Shown here: piece by piece, positions 7,491 to 15,916 of the stretch
Layout of the letters: every line of letters begins with the position of its first letter
Position numbering within the stretch: the first letter of the stretch is position 1
Virus record (IMG/VR): IMGVR_UViG_3300050011_000065
Coordinates: 1 to 42,882 of that record
DNA length: 42,882 nucleotides
Reading direction: 5' to 3' (one strand)
Origin: a virus
Made by a program: the position numbers and the translations under genes
Notes under the pieces: generated by a model
Database searches by the model: none
What the model saw: only the letters and a program-made list of their open reading frames with translations
What the model was told of the DNA's origin: nothing

Positions 7491-7693
7491 GCACGGACGA
7501 TCTGGTGGTATTGGAGATGGGTCACGAGATGGATCGCCTAGAGGCCCTCTCTGAGGAGCGGCGTCAGTGGATCGAGGAGCATCAATGGCTGCCCATGGGA
7601 CCATTTGAGCACGACTACTGCGTGGGTGGTTGTGGTGCGCTTGAGCCCAAACACCACCCCGGCTGCTCCGTTCCTCACCTGATTCTCGACTAA
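7487..7693 (+). CDS. Zinc-binding protein of the WIE-CSVP paralogue family (68 aa)
   Basis: The segment ERRQWIEEH, then CVGGC, then HHPGCSVPHL matches proteins encoded in the minus-strand array near 28 kb (SEARRQWIEAH, CVQCQGC, HAPDCSVPRL). The Cys and His residues suggest one zinc site. The start at ATG 7487 follows GGGGGA and overlaps the upstream stop. The shared junction and protein family suggest that this gene moved between the two arms as a cassette. Function unknown. Confidence 0.65.
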   Translation: MSTDDLVVLEMGHEMDRLEALSEERRQWIEEHQWLPMGPFEHDYCVGGCGALEPKHHPGCSVPHLILD

Positions 7694-7703
7694 GGGTAGA
7701 AGC

Positions 7704-7722
7704 GCGCAGGGCAACCCTGCGC
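7704..7722. terminator. Strong hairpin before the capsid gene
   Basis: GCGCAGGG (7704-7711) and CCCTGCGC (7715-7722) form a perfect 8-bp stem with a CAA loop. No T-run follows, so it could be a weak terminator, a processing site or an mRNA-stabilising element upstream of the capsid message. The remaining gap to 7858 holds no gene. The capsid gene has the ribosome site GGAGG just before its ATG. Confidence 0.45.
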
Positions 7723-7858
7723 TCCCCCTAGGGTGACGGTGAGGCCACTGGACGCTCCCGGATAGCGGAGCAGAGAGTGGACCGCCCTCACCGAGGCGGC
7801 TCCCTGGATACGGAGGCCACTGAGGCAAGTTAGTTCGACTTGTCCCTGGAGGCCCCAA

Positions 7859-9082
7859 ATGGCCGAAACCGAAGTCCCGATCGACCCTCAGGTCGAGATC
7901 GTCGGGGTCAGATCAGCACTCATGGAGCGCGCCGGCCGTCTGGCCGAGATGCTCTCCCAACCCGCCGAGAAGCGCTCCGAGACGTGGGGCGTGGAGATGA
8001 AGCAGGCCCGCGACGAGGTCGGTGGCCTCGACGCCCGCTTTACAGCCCTCGAGCGCCAGATCCAGCCAGAGGCCCCTGTTGGGCAGGGACCACAGGCTGC
8101 GAACTCCGCGATCCATGGCACCGTCGAGACCCGCTCGATGGGCCAGCAGTTCGTCGAGAGCGACGAGTATCGCGCCTGGCATGGCGAAGGTGGGCGCATC
8201 CCACAGGGGAACGTCTCCTCTGACGTGCGTACCACGGTCTCCTCGACCGCCACCAACGACGCGGGCTTTACTTCGGGCGGCTCGATGCTCCCGATCATGC
8301 CGTACATGCTGAACGTCAACGCGATCCGCAGGGATCGGTTGTACGTCAGGGATCTGCTCCCGCAGACCAACACCATGTTCGAAATCATCCACTTCGTCGG
8401 AGAGACCTACGTCTCTGGTGCCGGCGATGCAGGGATGGTGGCTGAAGCCGCGCTGAAGCCCGAAGTCGCGATGAACTGGTACCGCCAGGATCAGGCAGTC
8501 CGCAAGATCGCCGCCTGGGTGCCCGCCACGCTTGAGTCCCTGGCCGACGTCAATCAGCTCCGTGGAGCCATCGACAACCGCCTCGAGTACAAGCTTCGCC
8601 GCAAAGAGGAAGACCAGCTCATCAACGGTGATGGCACCGGCCAGAACCTTCTGGGCTTGCAGAACTTCCCGAACCTCCAGACCGCCTCTGCTGGAGCCAA
8701 CGCTCTGGCCAGCTTCACCAAGGGCATGTCTGCGATCGAGAACCACGACGGTGACGCCAGTGGCGCCATCTGGAACCCGACGGACTACTGGGCAGCGATG
8801 GCTGCATCGGCCGCAACCCTGACCGGCGCGTCGCCCTTCACGGGACCGCCGGACACCATCTGGGGCATTCCGTCCGTGCGTTCGCCGCGCCAGCAGGCCG
8901 GCCACGCCCTCCTCGGCGACTTCAAGCAAGCCGCCGAACTCTTCGACCGTGAGAGCGCAACCGTCCGCGTGGGCGATCAGCACTCGGACTTCTTCATTAG
9001 AAACCAAGTTGCCATTCTGATCGAGGAAAGGCTTGCTTTGGTTTGCTACAGGGGCGACCTCTTTTGTGACGTGACCCTCTAA
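7859..9082 (+). CDS. Major capsid protein, HK97 fold (407 aa)
   Basis: It builds the icosahedral shell. Residues about 1-110 form a charged, helical delta-like scaffold domain that the protease at 3087 would remove. The body has the usual HK97-type segments: DAGFTSGGSMLPIMPY, RLYVRDLLPQT, the AALKPE segment of the E-loop and P-domain region, EEDQLINGDGTGQNLLGL, and a C-terminal RNQVAILIEER. ATG 7859 has GGAGG upstream. The last 30 codons use AGA, AGG, ATT, GTT and TTT more than the rest of the gene, just before an HNH gene. Confidence 0.92.
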   Translation: MAETEVPIDPQVEIVGVRSALMERAGRLAEMLSQPAEKRSETWGVEMKQARDEVGGLDARFTALERQIQPEAPVGQGPQAANSAIHGTVETRSMGQQFVESDEYRAWHGEGGRIPQGNVSSDVRTTVSSTATNDAGFTSGGSMLPIMPYMLNVNAIRRDRLYVRDLLPQTNTMFEIIHFVGETYVSGAGDAGMVAEAALKPEVAMNWYRQDQAVRKIAAWVPATLESLADVNQLRGAIDNRLEYKLRRKEEDQLINGDGTGQNLLGLQNFPNLQTASAGANALASFTKGMSAIENHDGDASGAIWNPTDYWAAMAASAATLTGASPFTGPPDTIWGIPSVRSPRQQAGHALLGDFKQAAELFDRESATVRVGDQHSDFFIRNQVAILIEERLALVCYRGDLFCDVTL

Positions 9083-9095
9083 CTGATTTTTAGGG

Positions 9096-9101
9096 TACAA
9101 T
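9096..9101 (+). promoter_or_regulatory. Candidate -10 element TACAAT for the HNH gene
   Basis: TACAAT ends 9 bases before the ATG at 9111, in a short AT-rich stretch with a T5 run unlike the surrounding DNA. No good -35 box is visible at 17 bp. It may give the HNH gene its own transcript. Confidence 0.35.
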
Positions 9102-9110
9102 CATCATGCA

Positions 9111-9560
9111 ATGGAAGGTATCGACGAAGACCGCTTCTGGGCCAAGGTCCGGAAGTTCGATACCTGCTGGGTTTGGACGGGCGCCCGTGACCACAACGGT
9201 TACGGGCGTCTCCGGTCCAAGCGCCCCAATCCCCGGACGTTCTACGCCCACCGCGTTGCGTATGAGTTGCTCGTTGGCCCGATCCCCGATGGCTTGGAGA
9301 TCGACCACCGCTGCTTCAACCCGCCATGTGTTCGGCCAGGGCCAGAGCACTGCGAACCTGCCAGCCACACAGAGAACGTGCGCCGCGCCCGCGGCAATGG
9401 CTGGCAGCGTAACGCCGTCAAGACCCACTGCAAGCAGGGTCACCCGTACACCTCAGATAACACCAACACCTTCCGCGGCCACCGGCAGTGCCGGACGTGC
9501 GCCATCGTCTACAAGGCGCGCCACGCGGCGAAACTCGCCGCCCAGAAGGCCGCCGACTAG
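9111..9560 (+). CDS. HNH homing endonuclease (149 aa)
   Basis: This is a free-standing HNH endonuclease that probably nicks or cuts a related phage near this site. It has FWAKVRKFDTCWVWTGA at the N-terminus, AHRVAYELLVGPIPDG, the active region IDHRC (metal histidine), and a C-terminal ribbon KTHCKQGHP plus CRTC. It is collinear with the late operon between the capsid gene and neck genes. Close relatives in this window are at 2700 (broken) and 17872 (minus strand). Confidence 0.88.
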   Translation: MEGIDEDRFWAKVRKFDTCWVWTGARDHNGYGRLRSKRPNPRTFYAHRVAYELLVGPIPDGLEIDHRCFNPPCVRPGPEHCEPASHTENVRRARGNGWQRNAVKTHCKQGHPYTSDNTNTFRGHRQCRTCAIVYKARHAAKLAAQKAAD

Positions 9561-9650
9561 CGCCTCCCCCTCCAGGGGCAGCCGGAGCGTGGGTCACGCC
9601 ACCCGCGTTACTCCCGATCCCACCGCTTCGGGCTGCCCTCTGGTGGCGTC

Positions 9651-9926
9651 ATGAGCCTGATCACTTCGGCCAGCGCTCAGGGCCAAAGCGGCGTCTGCGA
9701 CCTCTGCGGAAAAGCCGACTGTCACGACGCCGCCATGGGTAACCCGATCGCCTTCGAGGTACTGGAGTTGGAAGACCACAGCACCCCTGAGCGGATGTTC
9801 GACGAGAAGACAACGTTGGCCGACGCGGTCGCCCGTGACCTTCCCGGAGCCCGCGAGATGGCCCTGGGCCGCAAGCCCACCCAGTCGCCCGAGAACCGTG
9901 CCCACCAGCCGGAGCAGGACCGCTGA
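9651..9926 (+). CDS. Small acidic protein with CDLC motif (91 aa)
   Basis: I do not recognise it. A CDLCGKADC motif near residue 16 could bind metal; the C-terminal half is charged and likely disordered. It starts at ATG 9651 after a 90-base gap containing only a weak long-loop inverted repeat (GGGCAGCC / GGCTGCCC), and overlaps the next gene as TGATG. The position between capsid and neck genes suggests a capsid-associated or decoration role. Confidence 0.6.
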   Translation: MSLITSASAQGQSGVCDLCGKADCHDAAMGNPIAFEVLELEDHSTPERMFDEKTTLADAVARDLPGAREMALGRKPTQSPENRAHQPEQDR

Positions 9927-10519
9927 TGGCTCTCGTCGACACTTCTACCTACCAGACCCTCAGTGGCGACTTCACCACGCAGGGGCCGGAGATCGTGACC
10001 GCCCTGGCTGCGGCGCAGACACTCCTCGAGGAGCACCTCCAGCGTGGACTGGAGTCGATGAGCCGCACCGAACAAGTCCGCATCCACTACGACGGCCGCT
10101 CCTACCCGACGTCGACCCCGATCACCTCGGTGACCTCCCCCACCTACGCGGTGGTCATGGACGGGACCGTCGTCGGGTCGTTGATGGCCGATCAGAACCC
10201 GCTCTGGGACGTCCTCGTCGAGCCCTACCACTACGGGCCGGGAGGTGCCGGCGGTGAGTTCGATACCACCATGCGACCTTCCACAATCACGTATATCGGC
10301 GGCTACACACCCACCAACCTCCCCCGCAAACTGCGCCAGGCGATCGTGGAGCTGGCCCAGGTGGAACTGCGGACGTTCGATCCCGCTGCGGCCGGCGTGA
10401 AGATGGCCACGGTCGGGGACACCTCGGTGCAGTACACCGACGCGCCCACCCGCGCGGGTGTGGTCGACGCCATCCTCGCCACGGTCAAGGGCTTCGTGAA
10501 GCGGGAGATCGGTCACTGA
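9926..10519 (+). CDS. Head-tail connector / adaptor protein (197 aa)
   Basis: Its position after the capsid gene, length, and helical N-terminus (TALAAAQTLLEEHLQRGL) fit adaptor proteins of the HK97 gp6 type that bind under the portal. The middle part is beta-rich with THR and PRO turns, and the C-terminus is helical (LRQAIVELAQVELRTF). It starts with TGATG overlap. Confidence 0.65.
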   Translation: MALVDTSTYQTLSGDFTTQGPEIVTALAAAQTLLEEHLQRGLESMSRTEQVRIHYDGRSYPTSTPITSVTSPTYAVVMDGTVVGSLMADQNPLWDVLVEPYHYGPGGAGGEFDTTMRPSTITYIGGYTPTNLPRKLRQAIVELAQVELRTFDPAAAGVKMATVGDTSVQYTDAPTRAGVVDAILATVKGFVKREIGH

Positions 10520-10860
10520 TGCTCCCCTTCTCCACCTCCACGTTCACCATCCTCCGCTCTGACGCCGACCCCGCGACAGACGGCTACGCGGACACGGCTG
10601 CCAACTGGCCTGAGCAGGAGGAGGGCATCCGCGGCCACATCAGCCGCCCGTCCTTCGCTGAGGTCCGCGCTGGATCGGTGCAGACCCTCGACGTCATGTC
10701 GATCGCCCTTGACCCCTGTGACATCCGCGTCAACGACCGGGTGCAGGACGAGCGTGACCTTCAGGTGTACGAGCTGGTCGGCTCGCCGATGCAGCGCATT
10801 GGCTTCGGCCTCGAGCACGTCAACGCCCAGATCCGCCTAGTGACGGGCTACATCGGATGA
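10519..10860 (+). CDS. Head closure (stopper-type) protein (113 aa)
   Basis: A small beta-rich protein following the adaptor in the usual neck gene order. Such proteins close the head channel and form the tail-docking surface (HK97 gp7/SPP1 gp16 type). Sequence alone does not show a diagnostic motif; the call rests mainly on order and size. Its stop overlaps the next ATG. Confidence 0.55.
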   Translation: MLPFSTSTFTILRSDADPATDGYADTAANWPEQEEGIRGHISRPSFAEVRAGSVQTLDVMSIALDPCDIRVNDRVQDERDLQVYELVGSPMQRIGFGLEHVNAQIRLVTGYIG

Positions 10861-11153
10861 CCCTGATCCTCAACCAGATCGAGATCGACCACATGCTGCG
10901 AGGAAGCGGCGGGGTCGTCGACGCCGAGATCCTCAAGCTTGCCCTGGCCGTGGAACTGGAGGCCAAGCGGCTGGCTCCGGTGGACACCGGGCGGCTCCGG
11001 GGCTCGATCACACACCAGATGGGCACCGATGCCAATGGGCCGGTCGGCTTCGTCGGCAGCCCCGTGGAGTACGCGATCTACCAAGAGATGGGCACCCGCT
11101 TCCAGAGCGGCACGCCCTACCTACGTCCTGCCTTGCAGTCGGTGAAGCCGTGA
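10857..11153 (+). CDS. HK97 gp10-like neck / tail-completion protein (98 aa)
   Basis: Helix LKLALAVELEAKRLAPVDTG followed by GRLRGSI, and the end segment YAIYQEMGTRFQSGTPYLRP, are characteristic of HK97 gp10-like proteins (PVDTG..LR..I and GT...P.P.LRPAL). These act at the head-tail interface. It overlaps both neighbours by four bases. Confidence 0.82.
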   Translation: MTLILNQIEIDHMLRGSGGVVDAEILKLALAVELEAKRLAPVDTGRLRGSITHQMGTDANGPVGFVGSPVEYAIYQEMGTRFQSGTPYLRPALQSVKP

Positions 11154-11596
11154 CCACGCTCACCCTCGTCGACACCGAGGCAGTGGCCAAGGCGTGGGCC
11201 AAAGCAGAAACACACATCAACGCGGCCGTAAATAGCCGGGTCTTTTTCAGCACCCCGCAGTCGTACGGGAAAACGCCTGCCGCCACGTGGATCGTCCTGT
11301 CACTGGTTGGTGAGACCCACCAAGCAGGGGATTTGGGGCTGCAACAGCCTCTTATTCAGTTCGACTGCTGGAGCAAGCCCGTCTCGATGGGTGGGACCAA
11401 AGCCTCAGCAGCCGTCGTCGCGCTTGCGGTGCAGACCGCCGCGCGGCAGTTGTCGTTCGGTCAGTCGGTAACGATTGGCCAGTCGGTGATCAGCGTCGGA
11501 GACGTGAACCAGAAGCGCTGGTTGCCCGATCCGACGACGAACTCACCTCGCTATGTCGTCGACGTTCAGTTCGCCATGCACGGCGCTGAACAGTAG
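11150..11596 (+). CDS. Tail terminator protein (148 aa)
   Basis: A GTG start at 11150 overlaps the gp10-like gene. Size, position just before the major tail protein, and alternating helix/strand pattern (PAATWIVLSLVGE, QPLIQFDCWS, RYVVDVQFAMH) fit the gpU/DUF3168-like tail terminators that cap the tail tube. Confidence 0.68.
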   Translation: MTTLTLVDTEAVAKAWAKAETHINAAVNSRVFFSTPQSYGKTPAATWIVLSLVGETHQAGDLGLQQPLIQFDCWSKPVSMGGTKASAAVVALAVQTAARQLSFGQSVTIGQSVISVGDVNQKRWLPDPTTNSPRYVVDVQFAMHGAEQ

Positions 11597-11629
11597 CAGT
11601 AAACGGGCCTAACGGCTCAGGAGAATCAC

Positions 11630-12181
11630 ATGGCCGTCGGTAAAGACCCGAACACAGTCTCAGTCGGGGCAGGCACTCTGTATGTCGCCCCGCTTGGCAC
11701 CGCCGAACCCGCCTCCCTCTCCGGAACGTGGGACCCCGCCTTCATCGCACTCGGCTACACCGAGAAGGGCACCACCTTCACCAACGGCCTCACCGCGTCT
11801 GACGTGGACGTTGCCGAGGAGTATTACCCGATCAGCACGGTGGTGACCGCCAAGACGGGCAAGGTCGACTTCGCCCTCTCGCAGATCACCGCGGCAGCCC
11901 TCCAGATTGCCTACGCGGGTGGGACCACCACCGTGCTGGGCAGCTACGTCACCTTCGAGCCACCGCTGGCTGGAACGGAGACGAGGATCATGATCGGTTG
12001 GCAGTCCGTCTCTGGTGACGAGCGTTACCTCTGGCGGCGTTGCTTCCAGTCCGGTGCCACCGCGACCGCCCGCCAGAAGATCCTCCCCCAGGCGCTGCTC
12101 CCCGTGAGCTTCAACCTCGAGAAGCCAGCCGGCAAGTTGCCTTGGATCTGGTTCGGTAGCCTCGCTCGGACCGGCGCGTAA
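11630..12181 (+). CDS. Major tail (tube) protein (183 aa)
   Basis: It begins at ATG 11630 with a good ribosome site (CAGGAG). N-terminal VSVGAGTLYVAPLGT and GYTEKGTTFTNG, followed by a compact beta sandwich, resemble tube subunits of siphoviruses, and the gene lies directly before the tail assembly chaperones. The protein would stack in hexameric rings around the tape measure. Confidence 0.82.
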   Translation: MAVGKDPNTVSVGAGTLYVAPLGTAEPASLSGTWDPAFIALGYTEKGTTFTNGLTASDVDVAEEYYPISTVVTAKTGKVDFALSQITAAALQIAYAGGTTTVLGSYVTFEPPLAGTETRIMIGWQSVSGDERYLWRRCFQSGATATARQKILPQALLPVSFNLEKPAGKLPWIWFGSLARTGA

Positions 12182-12597
12182 TGGCACGGTTCAAGGACTT
12201 CGACGCTGCGGAGGCGGAACGATCGGACGAACCGATCGTCTTCCGTCTCGGCGGTCGGGACTGGGTCGTGGCCCACGTCAACGCCGCCAACTTCCTGAAG
12301 TTCGCCCGCCAGATCGCCAAGGGCGGCAACGACGTGATCTTCGCCTTCGACGACTACGTCACGGGAGCCCTCGAGGAAAGCCAGCGAGATGACTTCCACA
12401 AGATGTTGGATGAGAAGGACATCCAACTGTTCACCCTGACCGCGTTGGGGACGTGGATCGTCGAGCAGGCAACCGGAAACCCTACGGACGTTGCCTCACC
12501 CTCGCCGCCAGTGCGGTCGAAGCCTACGGGCAAGCCGAGGCGCGTTTCGCTCGATCCGGTATCGACCCACAAGGGTTCACTCTCCGTCGTTGGTTAG
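12181..12597 (+). CDS. Tail assembly chaperone, short product (138 aa)
   Basis: This is the first frame of a two-frame chaperone (equivalent to lambda gpG) that coats the tape measure during tail assembly. Contains FRLGGRDWVV and a helical middle. It overlaps a second open frame that lacks its own good start, the usual layout for a -1 ribosomal frameshift. Residues after about 100 are of low complexity (PSPPVRSKPTGK), as expected for a rarely important short tail. Confidence 0.8.
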   Translation: MARFKDFDAAEAERSDEPIVFRLGGRDWVVAHVNAANFLKFARQIAKGGNDVIFAFDDYVTGALEESQRDDFHKMLDEKDIQLFTLTALGTWIVEQATGNPTDVASPSPPVRSKPTGKPRRVSLDPVSTHKGSLSVVG

Positions 12598-12758
12598 TGG
12601 TGTACGAGGCGCTTCTTCGCGAGCGCATGGCCCCTGAGCAGGAAGACGAGTTCGACGAACTGCTCGACGAGGCATCAGGGATCGAACACGTCTACACCTT
12701 GGTCGAGAAGCGCGACTTGCTACTCGGTTGGGGTGGTGAAGCTGTGGTGACTGACTGA
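12453..12758 (+). CDS. Tail assembly chaperone, frameshift extension
   Basis: This open frame is -1 relative to the gene at 12181 and extends to the tape-measure start. The likely shift site is CGGAAAC at 12474-12480, similar to lambda GGGAAAG; a shift there would give a fusion of about 192 residues ending with RWLVVYEALLRERMAPEQED. The end overlaps the tape-measure ATG as TGATG. The exact shift site is inferred. Confidence 0.65.
   Translation: MDRRAGNRKPYGRCLTLAASAVEAYGQAEARFARSGIDPQGFTLRRWLVVYEALLRERMAPEQEDEFDELLDEASGIEHVYTLVEKRDLLLGWGGEAVVTD
12474..12480 (+). promoter_or_regulatory. Candidate -1 frameshift site CGGAAAC
   Basis: In the zero frame the codons are GGA AAC; in the -1 frame they are CGG AAA. 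The site lies inside the overlap of the two chaperone frames. It is not a perfect X XXY YYZ heptamer, so other sites in 12453-12597 remain possible. Confidence 0.4.
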
Positions 12759-15700
12759 TGGCCGGCCCCGGAAGTGTCATCGGTGAAGCCTGGGTAGCAG
12801 TACGCCCAGAGACGACTGGCTTCGAGTCTGCTTTGACTGGCGGACTTCAAGGTCCAATGGCCAAGGCCGAGGGAATGTTCGGCAGTCTTGGCAAGGCTGG
12901 AGCCGTTGCCGGGACTGCCATTGTGGTCGCCGGGGTCGCGGTTGGCGCGACGGCGGTCAAGATGGCCGCGGACTTCCAGAAGGTCACCACCACGATCGTC
13001 ACGGGCGCTGGAGAGTCGGTCAAGAACATCGGCATGATCCGCGACGGGATCCTTTCCCTGGCTGGTCAGGTCGGACAGACGCCGGTCGACCTCGCCAACG
13101 GCATCTACATGATCGAGTCAGCGGGCTATCACGGCGCCGCCGCGCTCGACATCCTCAAGTTCGCCGCTGAGGGAGCCAAGGTCGGCAACGCGGACCTGGC
13201 CGTGGTGGCCGATGGTGTCACCACCGCCCTCAAGGCATACAACCTCCCGGCCACCCAAGCGGCTCAGGTCACCAACACCCTGATCACCGCCGTGTCCCTC
13301 GGCAAGACCCATATGCAGGACTTGGCTGGCGCCTTGGGTGCGATCCTCCCAGTTGCCTCGGCGCTCCACGTCCCGCTCGACCAGATCGCGGGCGGCATGG
13401 CCACCATGACCGTACAGGGCACGGGCGCGGCGCAAGCGAGCACATCCCTGCGCTTTCTCCTCTCTGCCCTTGCTGGGCCGACATCAGCGGCAGCCAAGGA
13501 GTTGAAGGGGCTGGGTCTGAGCGCCAGCGCGGCGGCTGGGTTCACCAAGTCCACCACCACAGAGATCGAGAAGCTGGGTTTGCACACCTCTGACGTGGCC
13601 GCGGCGCTGGCGAGTGGAGGTGGTCTCCCTGCGGCGCTGAAGATGATCACTGACGCACTGGCCAAGACGTTCCCGCTCTGGCAGACCAATGCGGGACAGG
13701 CAGCGGCGTACGAGGCAGCCCTCAAGGGCGCAGTGGGCGGGACACGCGGCATGACCGCGGCCTTGGAGTTGAGTGGCCCGAACATGGTCACCTTTAGAGA
13801 CAACATCGCCCAGATTGATGCCAAGGTGCAGAGCGCCGGCAACTCCATCTCTGGCTGGGCGCTCGTTCAGGGCACCATGACGGAGTCCATCGCCCGCGCC
13901 AAGGCTGGCCTCGACGCTTTCCTGATCCGGCTCGGCAACTTCTTCCTGCCGATGCTGACCACCCTCGTTGATTGGATCTCTTCCAGCGTCATCCCCGCGT
14001 TGGGGAAGTTCGGCGACTGGTTCACCCAGACGGGCGTGCCGGCGATCATCAGCTTCGGCACGGTGGTCGGCAACATCGCCAGCGTCGTCATCCCGCCGCT
14101 TGTGGCCGTGTTCGGCTTCTTCGCCAACAATCTGTGGCTCGTCGAAGGCGCTCTGGCAGCCGTGGTCACACGGATGGTGATTCTCAAAGCGGTGGCGCTC
14201 GAGCAGACCATCGTGGGCTGGGTCACCAGCCTCGGCACCTACGTCGGCGGTCTGACGGCCGCTGGTGCGGCGGCGCAGGCTGAGGCAGCCACAGCCGTGA
14301 GCGCCGCGGGTGAAGTCACCGTGGCGACCGACGCGATGGCAACGAGCGGTAAGGGCGCCTTCAGCCTGATGGGTCTGAGCGCATCCGGTCTCGTGCTCGG
14401 CATCACCGCTATCGGAGCCGCCGCCTTCCTGGTGGCCACCCATTGGACGGAGGTCACCGCGGCCTTCCAGTCCCCGAGCGATGCAGCCGCAAAGGCCGTC
14501 AAGCAGATCGACGACAGCATCAAGGCTCTTGATCAGACAGCGGTCAACAGCGCCGTCAAGGGTCTGGCCACTGACACCACGGGATTCACGAACGCGCTGA
14601 AGGCCAGCAGCCAGACCATCAGCACGAGCTTCGCTCCGGCGCTGGCCACGATGCAGGCCAACATCTTCGCTGCCAACACTGCCATCGCCACCAACAACGC
14701 CAAATCGGCCAGCAGCTTCACCACCATCAGCTCTGCGATCACTGGGGTGAATCAGGTCAGCTCGAAATACAGCACGGAACAGAAGGCCGTCTTCGCCTCG
14801 GTCAACGCCGCGATGGCTGAAGTTGTCAAGCAGAACGCCGCCGCGTCGAAGAGCATGAACGACCTGACCAGCAACTTCAGCACGCTGGCGCCGACCGTGC
14901 AGGCGACGATCAACACTCTGATCGGCTACGACAAGACCGGCCACGACGCCACCCTGGCGTACCAAGCCCTCAAGGGCGTGCAGGATCAGGGTCTGCCCAC
15001 ATGGACGTCCACCGGGAAGATCACCGACGTGATCACCTCGTCAACGGACCAGTACCGCAACAAGCTGATCGAACTCGCCGGCCAGGTTGGCGCCATGCAG
15101 CCCGTGTACAAAGGACTGCTCGCCGCTTACGACGCATCGGGGGGCGGTCTCGCCCGCCAAGTCGCTGGCATCACTGGCGCGATGCCGTACTACCAGACGC
15201 TCATCCAGTCATACACCGATCAGGCGACAGCCAACGGCCTCACCGGCAAGGCCGCGCTGGCGTGGGCGACCCAGCAGGCGAACGCCATCGACCCAGCGGG
15301 GGCGAACTCCGCTGGCATCATGGGCAAACTCGCTGCGTCGATGGGGCTCACCGGCTCGGGTGCTGGCGCTGCGATTCAAGCCCTGGTCGCACAGAACCCC
15401 TCTCTGTTGTCGGCCTTCCTCCAGCAGCAGGCTGATGCCCAAACCACTGCGTACTGGTTGGGCACGCTGAAGACGGCGTGGGACAAGTTGACCGCAGCGG
15501 AGCAGGCAGCCATGACCGCGGCCCAGCTTGCCAGGAACGCCGCAGCCCTCGTACCCGGCCAGACCCACGGCATCCTTGCCGAAGGTGGCATCGTCAACGC
15601 CCCAACGTCTGGTGAACCGTGGACGCTGCACGGCGTCGAGGCTGTCGTGCCCCGCGGCAAGGCCACCCCATGGCTCTGGCAGGCGATGCAGGACGCCATC

Positions 15701-15916
15701 AAGGGGAAGGCCCCCGGCCTGCCGCCGCAGGGCTCACAGATCGCCGGTCTGATGAGTGGCGCGTCTGGTGGCAGTTCGGTGCCCGTCGGCGTTGGTGGCC
15801 CGGTTTCTCTGACGTTGCACCTCTACAACAACTCTGGATCACCGGCTGAGACACAGGCGATGATCCGTCGCGAGTTCTCCACCCTGGTCACACAGCTCCG
15901 CTCAAGGAGACAGTAG
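12758..15916 (+). CDS. Tape measure protein (1052 aa)
   Basis: It sets tail length and is ejected with the DNA. After a hydrophobic segment (about 44-64) residues about 65-300 match the TP901-type tape-measure core: TTIVTGAGES, IRDGILSLAGQVGQTPVDLA, FAAEGAKVGNADLAVVADGV and TVQGTGAAQASTSLRFLLSA. Further hydrophobic stretches lie near 460-500 and 545-565, and the rest is Ala-, Thr- and Gln-rich helix. The C-terminus ends with GEPWTLHGVEAVVPRGKAT and a Ser/Gly-rich tail. Any murein-degrading domain is not obvious. Confidence 0.93.
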   Translation: MAGPGSVIGEAWVAVRPETTGFESALTGGLQGPMAKAEGMFGSLGKAGAVAGTAIVVAGVAVGATAVKMAADFQKVTTTIVTGAGESVKNIGMIRDGILSLAGQVGQTPVDLANGIYMIESAGYHGAAALDILKFAAEGAKVGNADLAVVADGVTTALKAYNLPATQAAQVTNTLITAVSLGKTHMQDLAGALGAILPVASALHVPLDQIAGGMATMTVQGTGAAQASTSLRFLLSALAGPTSAAAKELKGLGLSASAAAGFTKSTTTEIEKLGLHTSDVAAALASGGGLPAALKMITDALAKTFPLWQTNAGQAAAYEAALKGAVGGTRGMTAALELSGPNMVTFRDNIAQIDAKVQSAGNSISGWALVQGTMTESIARAKAGLDAFLIRLGNFFLPMLTTLVDWISSSVIPALGKFGDWFTQTGVPAIISFGTVVGNIASVVIPPLVAVFGFFANNLWLVEGALAAVVTRMVILKAVALEQTIVGWVTSLGTYVGGLTAAGAAAQAEAATAVSAAGEVTVATDAMATSGKGAFSLMGLSASGLVLGITAIGAAAFLVATHWTEVTAAFQSPSDAAAKAVKQIDDSIKALDQTAVNSAVKGLATDTTGFTNALKASSQTISTSFAPALATMQANIFAANTAIATNNAKSASSFTTISSAITGVNQVSSKYSTEQKAVFASVNAAMAEVVKQNAAASKSMNDLTSNFSTLAPTVQATINTLIGYDKTGHDATLAYQALKGVQDQGLPTWTSTGKITDVITSSTDQYRNKLIELAGQVGAMQPVYKGLLAAYDASGGGLARQVAGITGAMPYYQTLIQSYTDQATANGLTGKAALAWATQQANAIDPAGANSAGIMGKLAASMGLTGSGAGAAIQALVAQNPSLLSAFLQQQADAQTTAYWLGTLKTAWDKLTAAEQAAMTAAQLARNAAALVPGQTHGILAEGGIVNAPTSGEPWTLHGVEAVVPRGKATPWLWQAMQDAIKGKAPGLPPQGSQIAGLMSGASGGSSVPVGVGGPVSLTLHLYNNSGSPAETQAMIRREFSTLVTQLRSRRQ

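Noticed and set aside
7913-9100. Long minus-strand open frame opposite the capsid gene
   Set aside because: Antisense shadow of the HK97 capsid gene; no ribosome site or recognisable domain.
9561-9650. Inverted repeat GGGCAGCC / GGCTGCCC as a terminator
   Set aside because: The loop is over 40 bases and no T-run follows, so it is weaker than the other hairpins reported.
13484-14965. Long minus-strand open frame opposite the tape measure
   Set aside because: Antisense shadow with His/Arg/Gly-rich low-quality protein; the plus frame is a clear tape measure.
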